Assembly (NCBI GenBank): GCA_018136815.1
Contig: CM030931.1
Span: 233,231-297,230, forward strand
Direction: 5' to 3'
From: Isochrysis galbana
Taxonomy: Eukaryota; Haptophyta; Isochrysidales; Isochrysidaceae
Length of the DNA stretch: 64,000 nt
The notes under the pieces were generated by a model that was not told the DNA's origin, made no database searches, and saw only the letters and a list, made by a program, of their open reading frames with translations. Of this stretch, positions 41,591-52,000 are shown one piece after another (position 1 is the first letter of the stretch; each line of letters opens with the position of its first letter). A program made the translations under genes and the position numbers.

Positions 41591-41847
41591 ATATGAACGC
41601 TCCACGACTGAAGGCGGAAGGAACAAGAGGTGGAGGGTAAAATAAGGGACAGGGGGAGGTTGTCATGCAAGTAGAACTTATACCATCAACATGGGGGTAG
41701 TTGCCAAAAACACAACCAAACCCCTGAGGTCTGCGAGGTTCGTTCTGAGGTTGCAGCCTCTGAACTGCTCCGAAGTGTGCTCGAACGACCCGCAAGCATC
41801 GCGGGGTAGCGCGGCTATTTGCTCGGTAGTCACAACCCACAACCTAA
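41591..41847. other. Spacer
   Basis: Unique, lower-GC spacer. Nothing recognised. Confidence 0.3.
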
Positions 41848-42125
41848 ACAAAATAATTAATGTTATATCCTAGCCAACCCCACTAGCTAATTGGACACAA
41901 CTTTTCCGTCCGGGAATCCCGCCATGCCTGACGAGCCAGGTGTCCGAGTGCTACCGGGGGGAGGGGGCACTGCCCCCTCCCCTCGATATTTGTCCTCCCC
42001 CCAGTGCACGCACCGACCCCGCGCACCCCAGCACGTCCTCTCCTCGAGTCCACGCTGGGGGAAAACCCCTTTCGGGTAAAAACAACGCAGGGGGGGGGGG
42101 GCACTCGTGAATGGGAGCCCAGGAG
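41848..42125 (+). repeat. Interspersed repeat family D, copy 2
   Basis: Counterpart of 20497-20860, including AATTAATGTTATATCCTAGC and GGACACAACTTTTCCGTCC. It runs almost directly into the minus-strand family B copy. Confidence 0.8.
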
Positions 42126-42299
42126 CGCTAATCTCTCTCGCCGAGGCGAGTGGCCGCGGCGAGCCGCGGCCCTTCCCTCCTGGTTCTGGTGCCCCCGTCT
42201 TCTCTTACCCAAACCGGGCGAGAAGACACGTAAACGCCGGAGGGGAGAGCTGCCACTCCCCCCTCCCCTCCCTCTTTCCTCTTCCTCCTCTGTTCCCTG

Positions 42300-42720
42300 C
42301 GGCTCTGGCCCATGGCGCGCGCCTGCGGCCCCTCTTCAGGTCCCCAGGAGGCCTGCAGGGGCCTGGGAGCACAGCTCAGGGGGCAGGTGAGGCTGGAGCA
42401 TGGCCCTGGCCCCTCCTGCCTCTCCCTCGCTGGCTCTCGAGCCCCTGCCGGTCGACAGGAGCTGGCTGGGGGCTCCTGATCAGGGGGGCCCAGGGGGAGG
42501 AGGGGTTGGGGGTTGGTCAGAGCGAGAAGCAGGCCAACGCGGGCCAGGGCGTGCGATCTGTGCCCGACTCTCAGGGAGAGTCTGGGCAGTCTGGGTGAGT
42601 CCCCCCTACATGCCAAGAGGCAGCGCAGGGGGGTGGATGGTTCTCGCCCCCCAAGAGGGGAGTCGAGAGAGTGGGGGGGGCGCGAGGCCCCCCTCCATGG
42701 CGACCAATCATAAGATTAGT
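42300..42720 (-). repeat. Hairpin-led element, family B, copy at 42.7 kb (minus)
   Basis: Minus-strand head ACTAATCTTATGATTGGT (42703-42720), CGCCATGGAGG, then a body matching 23216-23520 almost throughout and the shared GCCAGCGAGGGAGAGGCAGG block. The far end reaches ATGGCGCGC near 42311 on plus. Confidence 0.8.
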
Positions 42721-42975
42721 CCACAACCCACAACCTAGGGAGGTCGTCTAGTATTGTGTGAGGGAAGGCGTTGTCTTGTCCCCTCGCCTTTGTCCGCAAC
42801 GTAACTTGATTGAGCTGCATAGTGCATAGGCAAAAAATTAGCGTTCAAGATTGCAAGATGGCAACCTCGCATTACGCATGACGGCAATCTCGCATGACGG
42901 CAACATCGCATGAGAGCAATCCCACGTGCAACACCCATAATTTCTAGCCCACCTACACACTATCTTCTATTAACC
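42721..42975. other. 3' flank of the FAM221 gene
   Basis: Short direct repeats of GACGGCAA/ATGGCAA-CTCGCAT near 42857-42915. No gene. Confidence 0.4.
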
Positions 42976-44214
42976 CTATCTGCCGGCTGCCTCCCATGGG
43001 CGTGACCAGTCTTTGCCCGGGACAGGTAGGGGTGCGCCAATGTTGGTCATCACTAGGGCTTCTGAGCCATCCGAGCATCTTACGCGAGCCTGCCGGACAG
43101 TCGGGAATTGCGACAGTCGTGTTTCGCACGTCGGGACGACGTTGCTTGAGTGCACGGAAGGCTCTGGCGCAGCAGCTCTGCTCGCAAAGCTTCCAAAAGA
43201 CGTGCATGAAGGGCAATCCGCAAACAAGGAAGGGTCTTGCGCAGCGACGAGGCGGTGGTACTCTGTCGCAGATACGAGGCCATCCTCGAACATTTGCTCA
43301 AGCGATTGCGTGGGGGCGGAGCTTCCTAGACAGCTCTCGCGGCGGTCAGTCACGCCGCCCGCTGCGTCAGGAATAAGCCGCCGCCCGCCGCCATTACATG
43401 CTCCTAGGGTGGCATGCTGCAGCTCTGCTGAACAGCCGGCAAGGGGTGCGAACGCCCGGCCGACGGGCCTTCCCTTCACCTCTCGCTCAACTGCGAGCTC
43501 GAAGCAGGTCTCGTGCTGCTCCTGTGGGCCATCGCAGCCTAGGCATGCGTAGTTCGAGCGGAAGAGCCCGCACGCGCAAAGCCGACAGCTTCTCGTGCAA
43601 GCATCATGTGAGTCATGGCCGTGCTTGCAGTGGCACGGCGCTCGCCATGTGCGAACGTCGAAGCCTTTGCGCCTGGGCAGCCACCACATACCTACCTCTT
43701 CAGGCCGGGAGGGCACGTACTCAAAGCGTGTGCACTCGCACGCGCCGCAAGCCGGCGGCCGCATGCCCGTGACGTCTCGCGAGGGAGCGAGGGAAGCCCT
43801 TTCAGGGCCATGCTGTCTGTGAGAGCCCTTCACCGGCATATGCTCGCCCGGAGAGGAGCGAGCTACCATGCAACTACACGAACGTTCCCTTGCCACCGCA
43901 TTCGCGCCCGGAGAGCCGCGGAGAGGCTTGTGCTGGCTGAGGGAGTGGCCGCAGAAGCAGCGAGAGCTGCCGCCCACCCGAGCGCACTGCTGGCCTGCTC
44001 GTCGCCAGGTGATGTACAGCCCTGTGCGTTGAGCCTCGGCGGCGTGCGACGCCTCGCTCGCCATCATCGCCCGCCCGCCTGCAGCCACGCCGTACGCACG
44101 GGCGCCCCATTCCACATCGGCGGCACTCCGCGCCGTCGCGAACGGCATCGAGCCGACCGCCAGCCTACACGCGCCCGCGTCGGCGCCGACAGCACCAACA
44201 ACACACCCCACCAT
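42976..44214 (-). CDS. FAM221-family cysteine-rich protein
   Basis: A single 412-residue frame. Residues about 60-240 hold the family signature in order: SRCFCGHSLSQHKPLRG, ACECTRFEYVPSRPEEVG, MWWLPRRKGFD, WRAPCHCKHGHDSHD, CACGLFRSNYACLGCDG and EQHETCFE. The many ordered Cys/His residues suggest zinc binding. The C-terminal 160 residues are Ser/Ala/Pro-rich with a short helical stretch (SLEQMFEDGLVSATEYHRL). The human relatives FAM221A and FAM221B are poorly characterised. From memory the family is scattered among eukaryotes and best known from ciliated lineages. The start is uncertain within the first 50 residues, which are alanine-rich (possible alternative ATG at residue 50 or 51). No intron is needed. 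Unlike its neighbours, it lacks a CT tract upstream. Confidence 0.85.
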   Translation of the reverse strand: MVGCVVGAVGADAGACRLAVGSMPFATARSAADVEWGARAYGVAAGGRAMMASEASHAAEAQRTGLYITWRRAGQQCARVGGSSRCFCGHSLSQHKPLRGSPGANAVARERSCSCMVARSSPGEHMPVKGSHRQHGPERASLAPSRDVTGMRPPACGACECTRFEYVPSRPEEVGMWWLPRRKGFDVRTWRAPCHCKHGHDSHDACTRSCRLCACGLFRSNYACLGCDGPQEQHETCFELAVEREVKGRPVGRAFAPLAGCSAELQHATLGACNGGGRRLIPDAAGGVTDRRESCLGSSAPTQSLEQMFEDGLVSATEYHRLVAAQDPSLFADCPSCTSFGSFASRAAAPEPSVHSSNVVPTCETRLSQFPTVRQARVRCSDGSEALVMTNIGAPLPVPGKDWSRPWEAAGR

Positions 44215-45215
44215 TCACAACTCCAAGGGATTTTGAACGTGTGAATGGGAACGCGACGCTATGGAGTAAGTCGACACGCTGACACTCGACTGTACCCCAA
44301 GAGGCCTGCCCCCCTAGATGGGAAATACGGTGCTGGGGCCTGCAAATACAGCCAAATACATATGTAGTTGGCCTTACATTCGAGGCCTACAACCCAGGAT
44401 TGTGGAGATGGACTGTTCCCAGGTCCCAGGATCCGGGTAAGGCTCCTGAGACTCCATCCTTGGCAACCCACGCGTCCGTAGGCGGCCTATCGACTTGGAT
44501 AGCGGGTGAAAATACTTGGGAAGGCTTGGGCACGGGTGCAGTGGTAACGGGGTCCGCGCGCGGCGGCGAGGGCGGATTTGGCGGTGCAGAGGGCGGTGTT
44601 GGGTCCATAGGAACAGATTGAGTCACTCTCTAGTGGGTGATTACTAGCGAGAGACCACACACAAGGCAGTAGGGGCTCAAGGGTACGATGGGTCACGGTA
44701 CGGCTTCGATCGCAGAGCGCTGCGACGGCTGTTGGGTGCGTAAGAAGACACGCCACACCACTTTCTAACATAAACAAGGGCAACACGTAATAAACACGGG
44801 AGCGAAAGCCACGGTCCAAGTGGGTCAACTAACCCCTTACAAAAAGATGGCATCTATTGTTGCAAGCTTTGCTGAAGCCAACAATCTCCATCTAGATGGC
44901 AAGCTTTGCTGATGTGGCAAGCCATCTATGAGCAAGCTTTTCGGGCGCGCAGCGCTCGGGCGCCCGGGCTCGAGAGGCGAGCAGAGGGCAAAGGCGCCGC
45001 GGCGCCGCGAGTTGTCACTGCAAGAGAGGAGAGAGTTATCATACAGTCTAATAGAGTATGAAGTGTGATGAGTAGCACAAGAAGGTATTGTCATACAGTC
45101 ATACTATACACTATACTACTATACTTGAGTGCACACACACACGGCAGTGACGACAGACGACGGACGTCAGTCAGTCTCACACGGACACACACACAATCAC
45201 ACACACAAAATGCTC
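44215..45215. other. Intergenic spacer
   Basis: A proline-rich minus-strand frame at 44387-44626 (MDPTPPSAPPNPPSPPRADP) might be another mobile-element 5' exon, but it has no support. Near 44860-44940 GCAAGCTTTGCTGA occurs twice. Confidence 0.4.
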
Positions 45216-46858
45216 CTATTTGACGTTGCGTCCGCGGCCGTTGTATTGCACTTGGAGCGAGAGCTCAATGTAGTCGCTAAAGCTGCCGTCTTGCTCCTTG
45301 GTGAAGGTGTCGTTGAGGATCGAAAACACGCGCTCCGGTGGCACCGAGTTGGGCGAGTTGGTGAGGATGGCGCGCAAGACGTATGCAAACGCCGGGACAT
45401 CGGACTCGTGGCTCCGCCAGAAGTTGCCTAGGTCAAAGGTGGCGGCGATAGCACCTGTCTCGTTGGGCAATGCCTTGACGATGGTATTGTACTTGATTCG
45501 CTCTGACTTCATCATCTATGCAAAAGGGTAGAGGAAAGGGGGTGGGTCAAACGTCAAACGTGTCCGAAATCGCAAGCACACACGTCTGTGCGTGTGTGGA
45601 TGTGTGGGCGCACCTGGATCTTTGGCTCAATGAGTGGGTGCTTGGCTAGGCGAAACACACTCAAGTTCTCGATGTCATTGTCCTCCAGCTCTCCTTGGGC
45701 GAGAACATGCTTCGGGTTGAAGATGCGCGCCGCTTTCATTCGAGCGAGTTGCCCTCCACGCTTGCCCTCCATCGTGGTCTCGAAGTACTGGGCGGCCGGA
45801 GCGAGCATGGCCTTGGTACGCGCCATTAAGACCTTGATGTCGGCGAAATTTGAGCTCGACCGGAGATGCACATCTGAGGCCGTGGGGGGCGCGACCACAG
45901 AGAGCTTGGGGGGAGCGGCACCATCATCAAACGGCTCGAGACGCAAGCAATGCGAGGGATTGAGGAGGTCCACGAGCTTCGAGGCTTCCGTTGCCGCAAA
46001 GCCAGCTTGGTGGTTGCCGCACGCATCGCGGCCTTTCTCCCACTTCACGCGAAGAATGTCTTCACCATCGATCGGGGACGCCCATGAGGTTGGCTTGCCC
46101 ATGTACCGGGGCTGAGGCGGCTCGCTGCCCTCCCAATCCCAAAAGGTGGCGTTGATCGAAATGTTCACCGTTTTGAGGATCGCAAGCGGGAGAGACAGCA
46201 AAACATCTTTGATGCTATTCGGAGCGGGAGCCGGCGATGGAGTGGCAAGCGGCACCAATGCTGCTGATGACGCGCCGTTTGCAATGGCCAGCCTGCGGAG
46301 ATCAGCCATGAGCTCCGGCGTGATGCCCGACTTCACCGCGTCACCCATGCGCTTCACGATTTCGTAGCCCTTGATGAACTCAAACGTGTCGCCCTCCAGC
46401 GAAGCGTTCTGCACTTTTAGTGCGCGGCCGCAATGCACGACCACCGTCAGCTCCAAGAGGAACAGCTTGAATTTCATCGGCGCGAGTAAGAAGTCCCGGA
46501 GCTTGGCAGCCGTCTTGTCGCAGAGGCCCTCCGCAACCAGTTTGTCGGCCCATTTGAGTAGATTGCCATTGAGAGCGTTCGGCAAGATGGACAACTCCTG
46601 GACATCGTTCGCTGAGAACCATCGAGTTGCGCTCTTCTTCTTGGGCATCACACCCGTAATGTCCTTAAAGTGAACGCACGCGTAATTGGATGTGCCAATC
46701 ACAACGTTGTAGTGCATCATAAATTCTTCCACGTGTGGCACCTGCAGAGCGGGAGATAGCATGGTGAGCACACAAGCAGCAGGACAATTGGTAGCAGCAT
46801 GCATGCATATATATACATGCGTCTTCCCACGCAAAATTGTTCTCACCATCGACAACAA
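45216..46858 (-). CDS. hAT-superfamily transposase, 5' incomplete
   Basis: Exons 46741-45614 and 45515-45216 join in phase 0 (donor GTGCGC, acceptor TTGCATAG), giving about 475 residues from the first acceptor. The stretch up to 46858 is intron-like, beginning after a GATG-GTGAGA donor at about 46856. The C-terminal exon is a typical hAT dimerisation domain (FWRSHESDVPAFAYVLRA, PNSVPPERVFSI). The upstream exon has hAT RNase H-type features: SATRWFSANDVQEL, LLELTVVVHCGRALKV, then MKAARIFNPKHVLAQ. The N-terminal BED zinc finger and the first catalytic part are missing or in exons I could not find, because the sequence upstream is coding on the other strand. It is probably a truncated or captured transposase. 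It could be related to the MITE at 35.8 kb, but no matching termini were seen nearby. Confidence 0.7.
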
Positions 46859-46904
46859 AACGGTGCCGGTGAATTACGCCGTCCGGGCATGCAAGCCGAT
46901 CGCC

Positions 46905-47453
46905 ATGCCCCCGAACATCCAATCCCCCCACAAGCTCATGATCCATGGAAGCACCAAAGGGTGCAAAAGTTGGCGCCCGGAGGTGGCCCTCGGCCTCTCA
47001 CCAATACACCGCATCTGCGAATGCGATGCGGAAGCCGCCAAGCGTAGGGAGCGCAACGAATCGCGTAAGATCACTCCCCGCCCCAAGTCGGCTCACGAGG
47101 CGCTCGGCAAAGCACCCCCCAAGCCTTGTGCCCGCTTCACGCAAGGGCTCTGCCTGCGCAACAAGCGCGGGGTGCGCTGCAACCTCTCACACGAGATCCC
47201 CGGCGCATGGATCGACAACAAGTGCACGATCCGCTGCCACCTCCATCCCCACAAGAAAATCGCGGGGTGCTGCCTGAACGGCCCGACGTGCCTCTTCCTC
47301 CATCCAGAGTGCGCGGCGGCCCTAATCGCTACGCTGAGCGCAATAGACCGCCCAGCGCAGACATGGGGAGGTTTGCCATTGCGTGCTCGCGACCAGGAAC
47401 AATGCAAGTTGGCACGAGCGGAGGAAGGCTGGGCGAAAGGTAGAGCCCCGTAG
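46905..47453 (+). CDS. Unknown Cys/His-rich protein, CCCH-like
   Basis: The frame opens before 46905, and the first credible ATG gives MPPNIQSPHKLMIHGSTKG and about 182 residues. Third positions are strongly G/C, showing that the plus strand is the coding one here. Features are HRICECDAEAAKRRER, CARFTQGLCLRNKRGVRCNL followed by SH (C-x7-C-x8-C-x3-H, like a CCCH finger), then CTIRCHLHPHKKIAGCC and CLFLHPEC. A nucleic-acid-binding protein is plausible. No family is named. It is antisense to the 5' region of the hAT gene, and its last 125 bases overlap the methyltransferase-like gene tail to tail. Confidence 0.5.
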   Translation: MPPNIQSPHKLMIHGSTKGCKSWRPEVALGLSPIHRICECDAEAAKRRERNESRKITPRPKSAHEALGKAPPKPCARFTQGLCLRNKRGVRCNLSHEIPGAWIDNKCTIRCHLHPHKKIAGCCLNGPTCLFLHPECAAALIATLSAIDRPAQTWGGLPLRARDQEQCKLARAEEGWAKGRAP

Positions 47454-47790
47454 CCTTAGTATGTCCCGTTCCATGTTGCCATGGATGGACGTATTGCGTG
47501 GCTTCAAGACCCCCGAGTAGCGACTTGGCATAGTGGTGCATCTTCGGGTTCTCCACGGCCAGAATCGGAGCCCTGGCGTTCAAGCGACGGCGAAATTGCG
47601 CGACGGCCGAAATCGTATCGGACATACGCTGCGGGTTGGAGTGGATCCACCTCAAGCCAGCGTTCGAGAGATAGGTGCACGGCGGGTGCGCGATAATCAG
47701 GTCCCATCCGAGGTCTTGGACGAGATCCGCGTCCCCGTCGAAGTGCGGAACGTAATCGACTTCGGACGGGAACAGATCGCACGTCGCCAC
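47329..47790 (-). CDS. Methyltransferase-like protein of phage/large-virus type
   Basis: 153 residues from ATG 47790. The order DLIIAHPPCTYLSNAGLRW, LAVENPKMHHYA, YVHPWQHGTGHTKATGLYL, PPLVPTCIVPG matches a compact family common in phage and large DNA virus genomes. That family is often annotated as C-5 cytosine methyltransferase-related; the HPPCTYLSNAG loop recalls the catalytic PC motif. No SAM-binding N-terminal motif is obvious beyond VDYVPHFDGDADL. Codon use is GC-rich like the host, so any transfer is not recent. The C-terminus stops soon after the conserved part and may be clipped. Confidence 0.6.
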   Translation of the reverse strand: MATCDLFPSEVDYVPHFDGDADLVQDLGWDLIIAHPPCTYLSNAGLRWIHSNPQRMSDTISAVAQFRRRLNARAPILAVENPKMHHYAKSLLGGLEATQYVHPWQHGTGHTKATGLYLSPSLPPLVPTCIVPGREHAMANLPMSALGGLLRSA

Positions 47791-47992
47791 ATCAGCGCCA
47801 GCGAGGGTCGGCCACGTACAACATAAACGGCACCTGAAACGGCGCGCACTCGGCTCGGTCCTCGTGCTCTACCTAGGGGCTCAGTGTTCGGGGTTTCCGG
47901 TGACAGGCGGCGTGTACCGATCCCCGATGCGCGAGCACCCCGACCCAGGCTCTCCGCCCGTGCGGTAACAGGACTCGTCGAGGCGCCGGAAG
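47791..47992. other. Spacer
   Basis: Nothing recognised. Confidence 0.3.
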
Positions 47993-48292
47993 CCGGCAGC
48001 GGCGGCGGTCAAACAGAGGCTTTTTAACTATTAGTAAGGGTTGGGCTGCATTTTTTGACCGTGGCGCGATGCCCAATAAAAACCCTTAAAAAACCTCAGA
48101 GGGGGGCCACCTGCCACCTGCCGCCAGCCGAAAATCTTCGCCAAGAAATGGTGCGATTCGCCCCCCCTCTCTCCCGCCCTCCGTGCACGCGCGCTCACGC
48201 TCTACCCGTAAAGAATTTGCGGTCGCGTCCGCGGGGGGATCGGGATCGGTTCCTTTATATCTAAGCTACATTCGGCATTTGATTCCCGCCCG
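47993..48292 (+). repeat. Interspersed repeat family F, copy 2
   Basis: Counterpart of 1150-1450 (GGCGGTCAAACAG, a GGGTTGGGCTGCATTTTTTG block, GACCGTGGCGCGATGCCCAA). It ends in AAGCTACATTCGGCAT, as the first copy does. Confidence 0.8.
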
Positions 48293-49016
48293 ATGCAGCG
48301 CCGTGTCGGGCTGCCGACAGCCCGACCACCCCCTGACCCTGTGGCGTCGTTGCCCGCGCAGGGGCGGGGGGGGGGCGGGCTTTTGTTTGACCAATCCATC
48401 CCACTCATCCACTCTGTGCCCCTCAGCCCCGCAGGCGTGGTGCCGGATGAACACAAGCCACCTGTCGCGCACTACTGATGCATAAGCACTGCTTGTCACT
48501 TGTATGCCACATTTTCACGTTGAAGTAACCACTTAATGTTCTAATCATGCCATGGTGGGCGCACGCACGCGTGCACTAATCTCACACATTCGGTGAGCTG
48601 CCGCCAGCACCTCCGAGCATCCTCGCAAGCTCAGCTGCGATGGCGCTCGCTTTTGTGCGGTGCTAGATCCACATGTGAGAGTGCGCTTGGCAATCCTATC
48701 TGCAGCGAGCCCATCTTCGACTCGGTCATGCGCCCGACGTTCAGCGCGGCACGTGCTGACGGTTGAACCACACACAATGAAAAAAAATTATCATGCGTGC
48801 TCCATGTTCAACATCACGTCGGCCATAGCCTGCCTGTCGCGATGGCCTGGCGAAAGAGCGCCTCGAGCCTGGCGCTGCGCCAGTCACAATCGAAACCAGG
48901 AGGCTAAGACACTTACGCCCAGTCATGGCTTTGTGTGACCGTGACCTATGTCGGCAGGACTCTTCTTGCACCGCTATGCACCGAGTGCGACCGCCTCCGG
49001 CCGGAGCGTGCTGGGT
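48293..49016. other. Intergenic, 3' flank of the helicase-like gene
   Basis: No supported gene. Poly-G at 48362-48379. Confidence 0.4.
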
Positions 49017-52000
49017 CTAGAATGTGAGGCCCTTAAAGTCCGCTGCAGTGCGCACAAGCGCCGGCCTGCCCGTTTCGGCACGTGTGGCAAGTAATGGCAG
49101 CCACTCACCAATGCGACCTCCTGCGACCTCGGCGTCGTCAGACGGCTGCTCCTCCACCAATGCAAGCACGCGTGTCCAGAGTTTCGAACCCGAGCGCAAG
49201 GTACGTGCGTTCCCGATCACATAAAGTCCGTCGCGAGCGCACGAGATGGCGCGGTGCAGCACGCGATCGTTGCCGGCGCAGCCGAGCGCCCCCACATCGT
49301 TGGAGCGTACCATCGATAAAATGAGCAGCTCAACTTCCTCACCCTCGAACCCTTCGATTGTCGCAACGCGCACATCCGCCATGGCGGCGGCACCGCCATC
49401 CCTTAATGAACGGATTTCACGGCAGATGAGCTCCTGTTGACCGACGTAGGGCGTGAGGATAGCGATTGCAGACGGCTCGTATTTGTGGCAGGTGAAGTAG
49501 TGAGCAAGCGCAACGACGAAGCCTGCCTCGTGCACACTGCAGCGTGAGTTGGTCGTCGGCTCGATGCCCTCCGGTCGTGCGTGGCTAAGAAAGAAGACCG
49601 GCAGCGACACGCCGCGCACCGGTTTTCGTCCGCGCGCACGGCCATGGCAACGCAACGACGGGTAGAGCGGAGCCAGGAGCCTTGCGATAGATGGGACCAT
49701 CCGGCGCTGTCGTTGGAGTGGCGCATACTCCAGGCCCGCAAAGAGGAGCCGCTCGAACATTGAGGCGCGGGCGCCGCTCCACCCCGTGCCTGCGTCGTCC
49801 GCCGCTCGAGCAGCACCACAACGATCCCCCACAAGGATGACTTGGCCGGTTTCGGGTCCGAGCGCCGCTAGCAAGGTTGCTTCAGGCACATCGGCCGCCT
49901 GATGCACGAGGACTACGCTAGGCCGTAGCGTAGCAATGACAGGCGCAAGGATACCGAGCGCCGTGGCCGAAATTCCTAGCAAGGGAGCGTGCCGCACTGC
50001 CGCAGCGATTTGTGACCGCTCGAGGTTCTGCTTGTCCTTGCACAGTCGCTCATATTCCTCGGCTAGGCGCGAGAGCTCGACATATGTGGGCTCGTGCTGC
50101 TTAGCCAGCCAGAGCGTGCACAAATGGGCCCGCTCAGCGGTGCTGAGGCCCCAGAGCTCGTCCTCCTCCCGCAGCCGCTCAGCAGTTGCCGCATCGGGCC
50201 ATAGCCGGCTGCACTCGCGCCCCAGTGGCACGAACGCACCCTCCTCGTCTTGGCGAGACAAGTCATCGAGCATGCGATCGAATTGTGGCGCGAGGTACGT
50301 GCTGCCATTGCGACCTAGAACAGCATTGGCCTCCCAGAGCTCCAATTCATCCTCGTGGTCAGCGAGGGTTCCCTTAACCCGGTGACTCGCCGCCGTCGGC
50401 TCTGCTGCCTCGCCGGAAGACATCGACTGCGCCGGACGGTGTTCCGCCACTTTCGAAGCCGATGTCTGCCCCGTGGCCACAGCGGCCCTCACCGGGCTGA
50501 GCCACTGGTGGAGTGCATCCTCGGTGTCGAGCCAGCCGCCAGGGCCGTCGGAGCACAGCGACATAATCTGTGTAGTTCCCGCGACCTCGTTAAGGTCATC
50601 CGCCGTGAGCTCTCCCTGCGTGGTCAGTGGGGTTTCGGCGCGTAACTTAGGTGGGGCCAGCATGGAGGCGGGCCGCTCCATGGCGGCCCTCCGGTGAGAG
50701 CAGACGGCGAGCTGTAGGGCCCCGCCCACGGTGCGATGCTGCCATGCGACGGACGGGCTTGGCACACCTGCACAAGTCCGGCGGCCAGCGCCTCGATCTG
50801 TTCGCGCAGCTCCTTCTGTTGCTTGGACAGAGCTCGCCAAGCTCGGCCATGCGCATCGTCATTGTTCTGATCGGCCATGAGCTGCTGGCGCAAACTGCAG
50901 GCGCGCAGCCGCTCCTTCTGGGCCGGCCTCGAGCCGATTCGAATGAGTCGTGGCTCAAGCGCAACTAGCTGCTCCAGAACGACATCGAGAGTGCGGTCAG
51001 TGGGGCAGACGAGCAGTAAGGGGCGAGAGGCCGTGGCCCGCTCGGCGATCGCACCGCTGCATGGGATTGGAGCCCTCGCGCGCGCGTCCGGACCATTGAC
51101 GAGCAGAGCGCGAGCGGCGGCTAGAAGCACGTCGGTTCCCCCGGCGCCCGGCGCAGCATCGATGACGGCGACCTCCTTGGTGAGAGCGTGCCGAATCGCC
51201 TCGCAGCGCTCGGCGTCGTCCAGATCGGCCGGCTTCGGCCACTGCGACAGCATCCGCACCGCCTCACTAGACGGCCTCGGAAACTCGGGAATAGCGTGTG
51301 AGAGGTCCCACACTTCGGCGTCCGTGGAACTGACCAGGTGCGAGGGCGGTGGCACAGAAGCGGCAGTGGCGAGGAGCGACTGCGCGAACGGGAGGGCGTC
51401 GGGTTCGAACCGCTGCACCAATTGCTGCAGCTGGCGAGTGGCCCTGAAGAAGACCGGACACTCGATCATCTGGAAATTCATGCCGCGGGCCTGCGGATTC
51501 CACGGCGCGGGGAGGGTGTGTCGGGAGGGGCGCAGGCTCCAGAAGGAGGGCGGAGGGCCGCGCGACCCAAGAGGGCGCCCGAGGCGTCCGCTCACGTCTA
51601 GCTCGTACCTGCGCCACGAGGAAGCGATGGTGCATCATCTCGGGTAGCGTCACATCGATGGTGGGCCCGCTCGGGTCGCATAGCATCGCGACGTCTCGAG
51701 CAGCCACTACGGCCCACGTACAGCTCGAGAATCCGTCGGCGGATAGGCCGAGGAGTGATCCTGGAAGAAGGCGCGTCGAACGCGACCAATCTACACGCAG
51801 CGTGTGAGGCAGAAACGCAAGGCGATACGTGACGCCCTTTGCGCCGCATTGCAGCGAGAGGAGGCGGACGGAATGGTAGGAGCGCGATTTAATAACGGCG
51901 GCAGGGCTCGCCCCATCTGCCGAGCCTGCGGAGAGCTCACAGATCGCCGAGCGCAAAGGTGAGATGACGTCCTCGCGTAGGCGCGAGAAAATGTCGAACA

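Noticed and set aside
44387-44626. Proline-rich minus-strand gene start MDPTPPSAPP
   Set aside because: Short, low-complexity and single copy in the window. No splice or homology support.
46665-46946. Minus-strand exon for the missing N-terminus of the hAT transposase
   Set aside because: The only frame with the right splice phase has a stop just before the donor, and third-position bias shows coding on the plus strand.
51338-51647. tRNA-like GGTTCGAACC at about 51413
   Set aside because: It lies inside a coding exon and no cloverleaf can be drawn around it.
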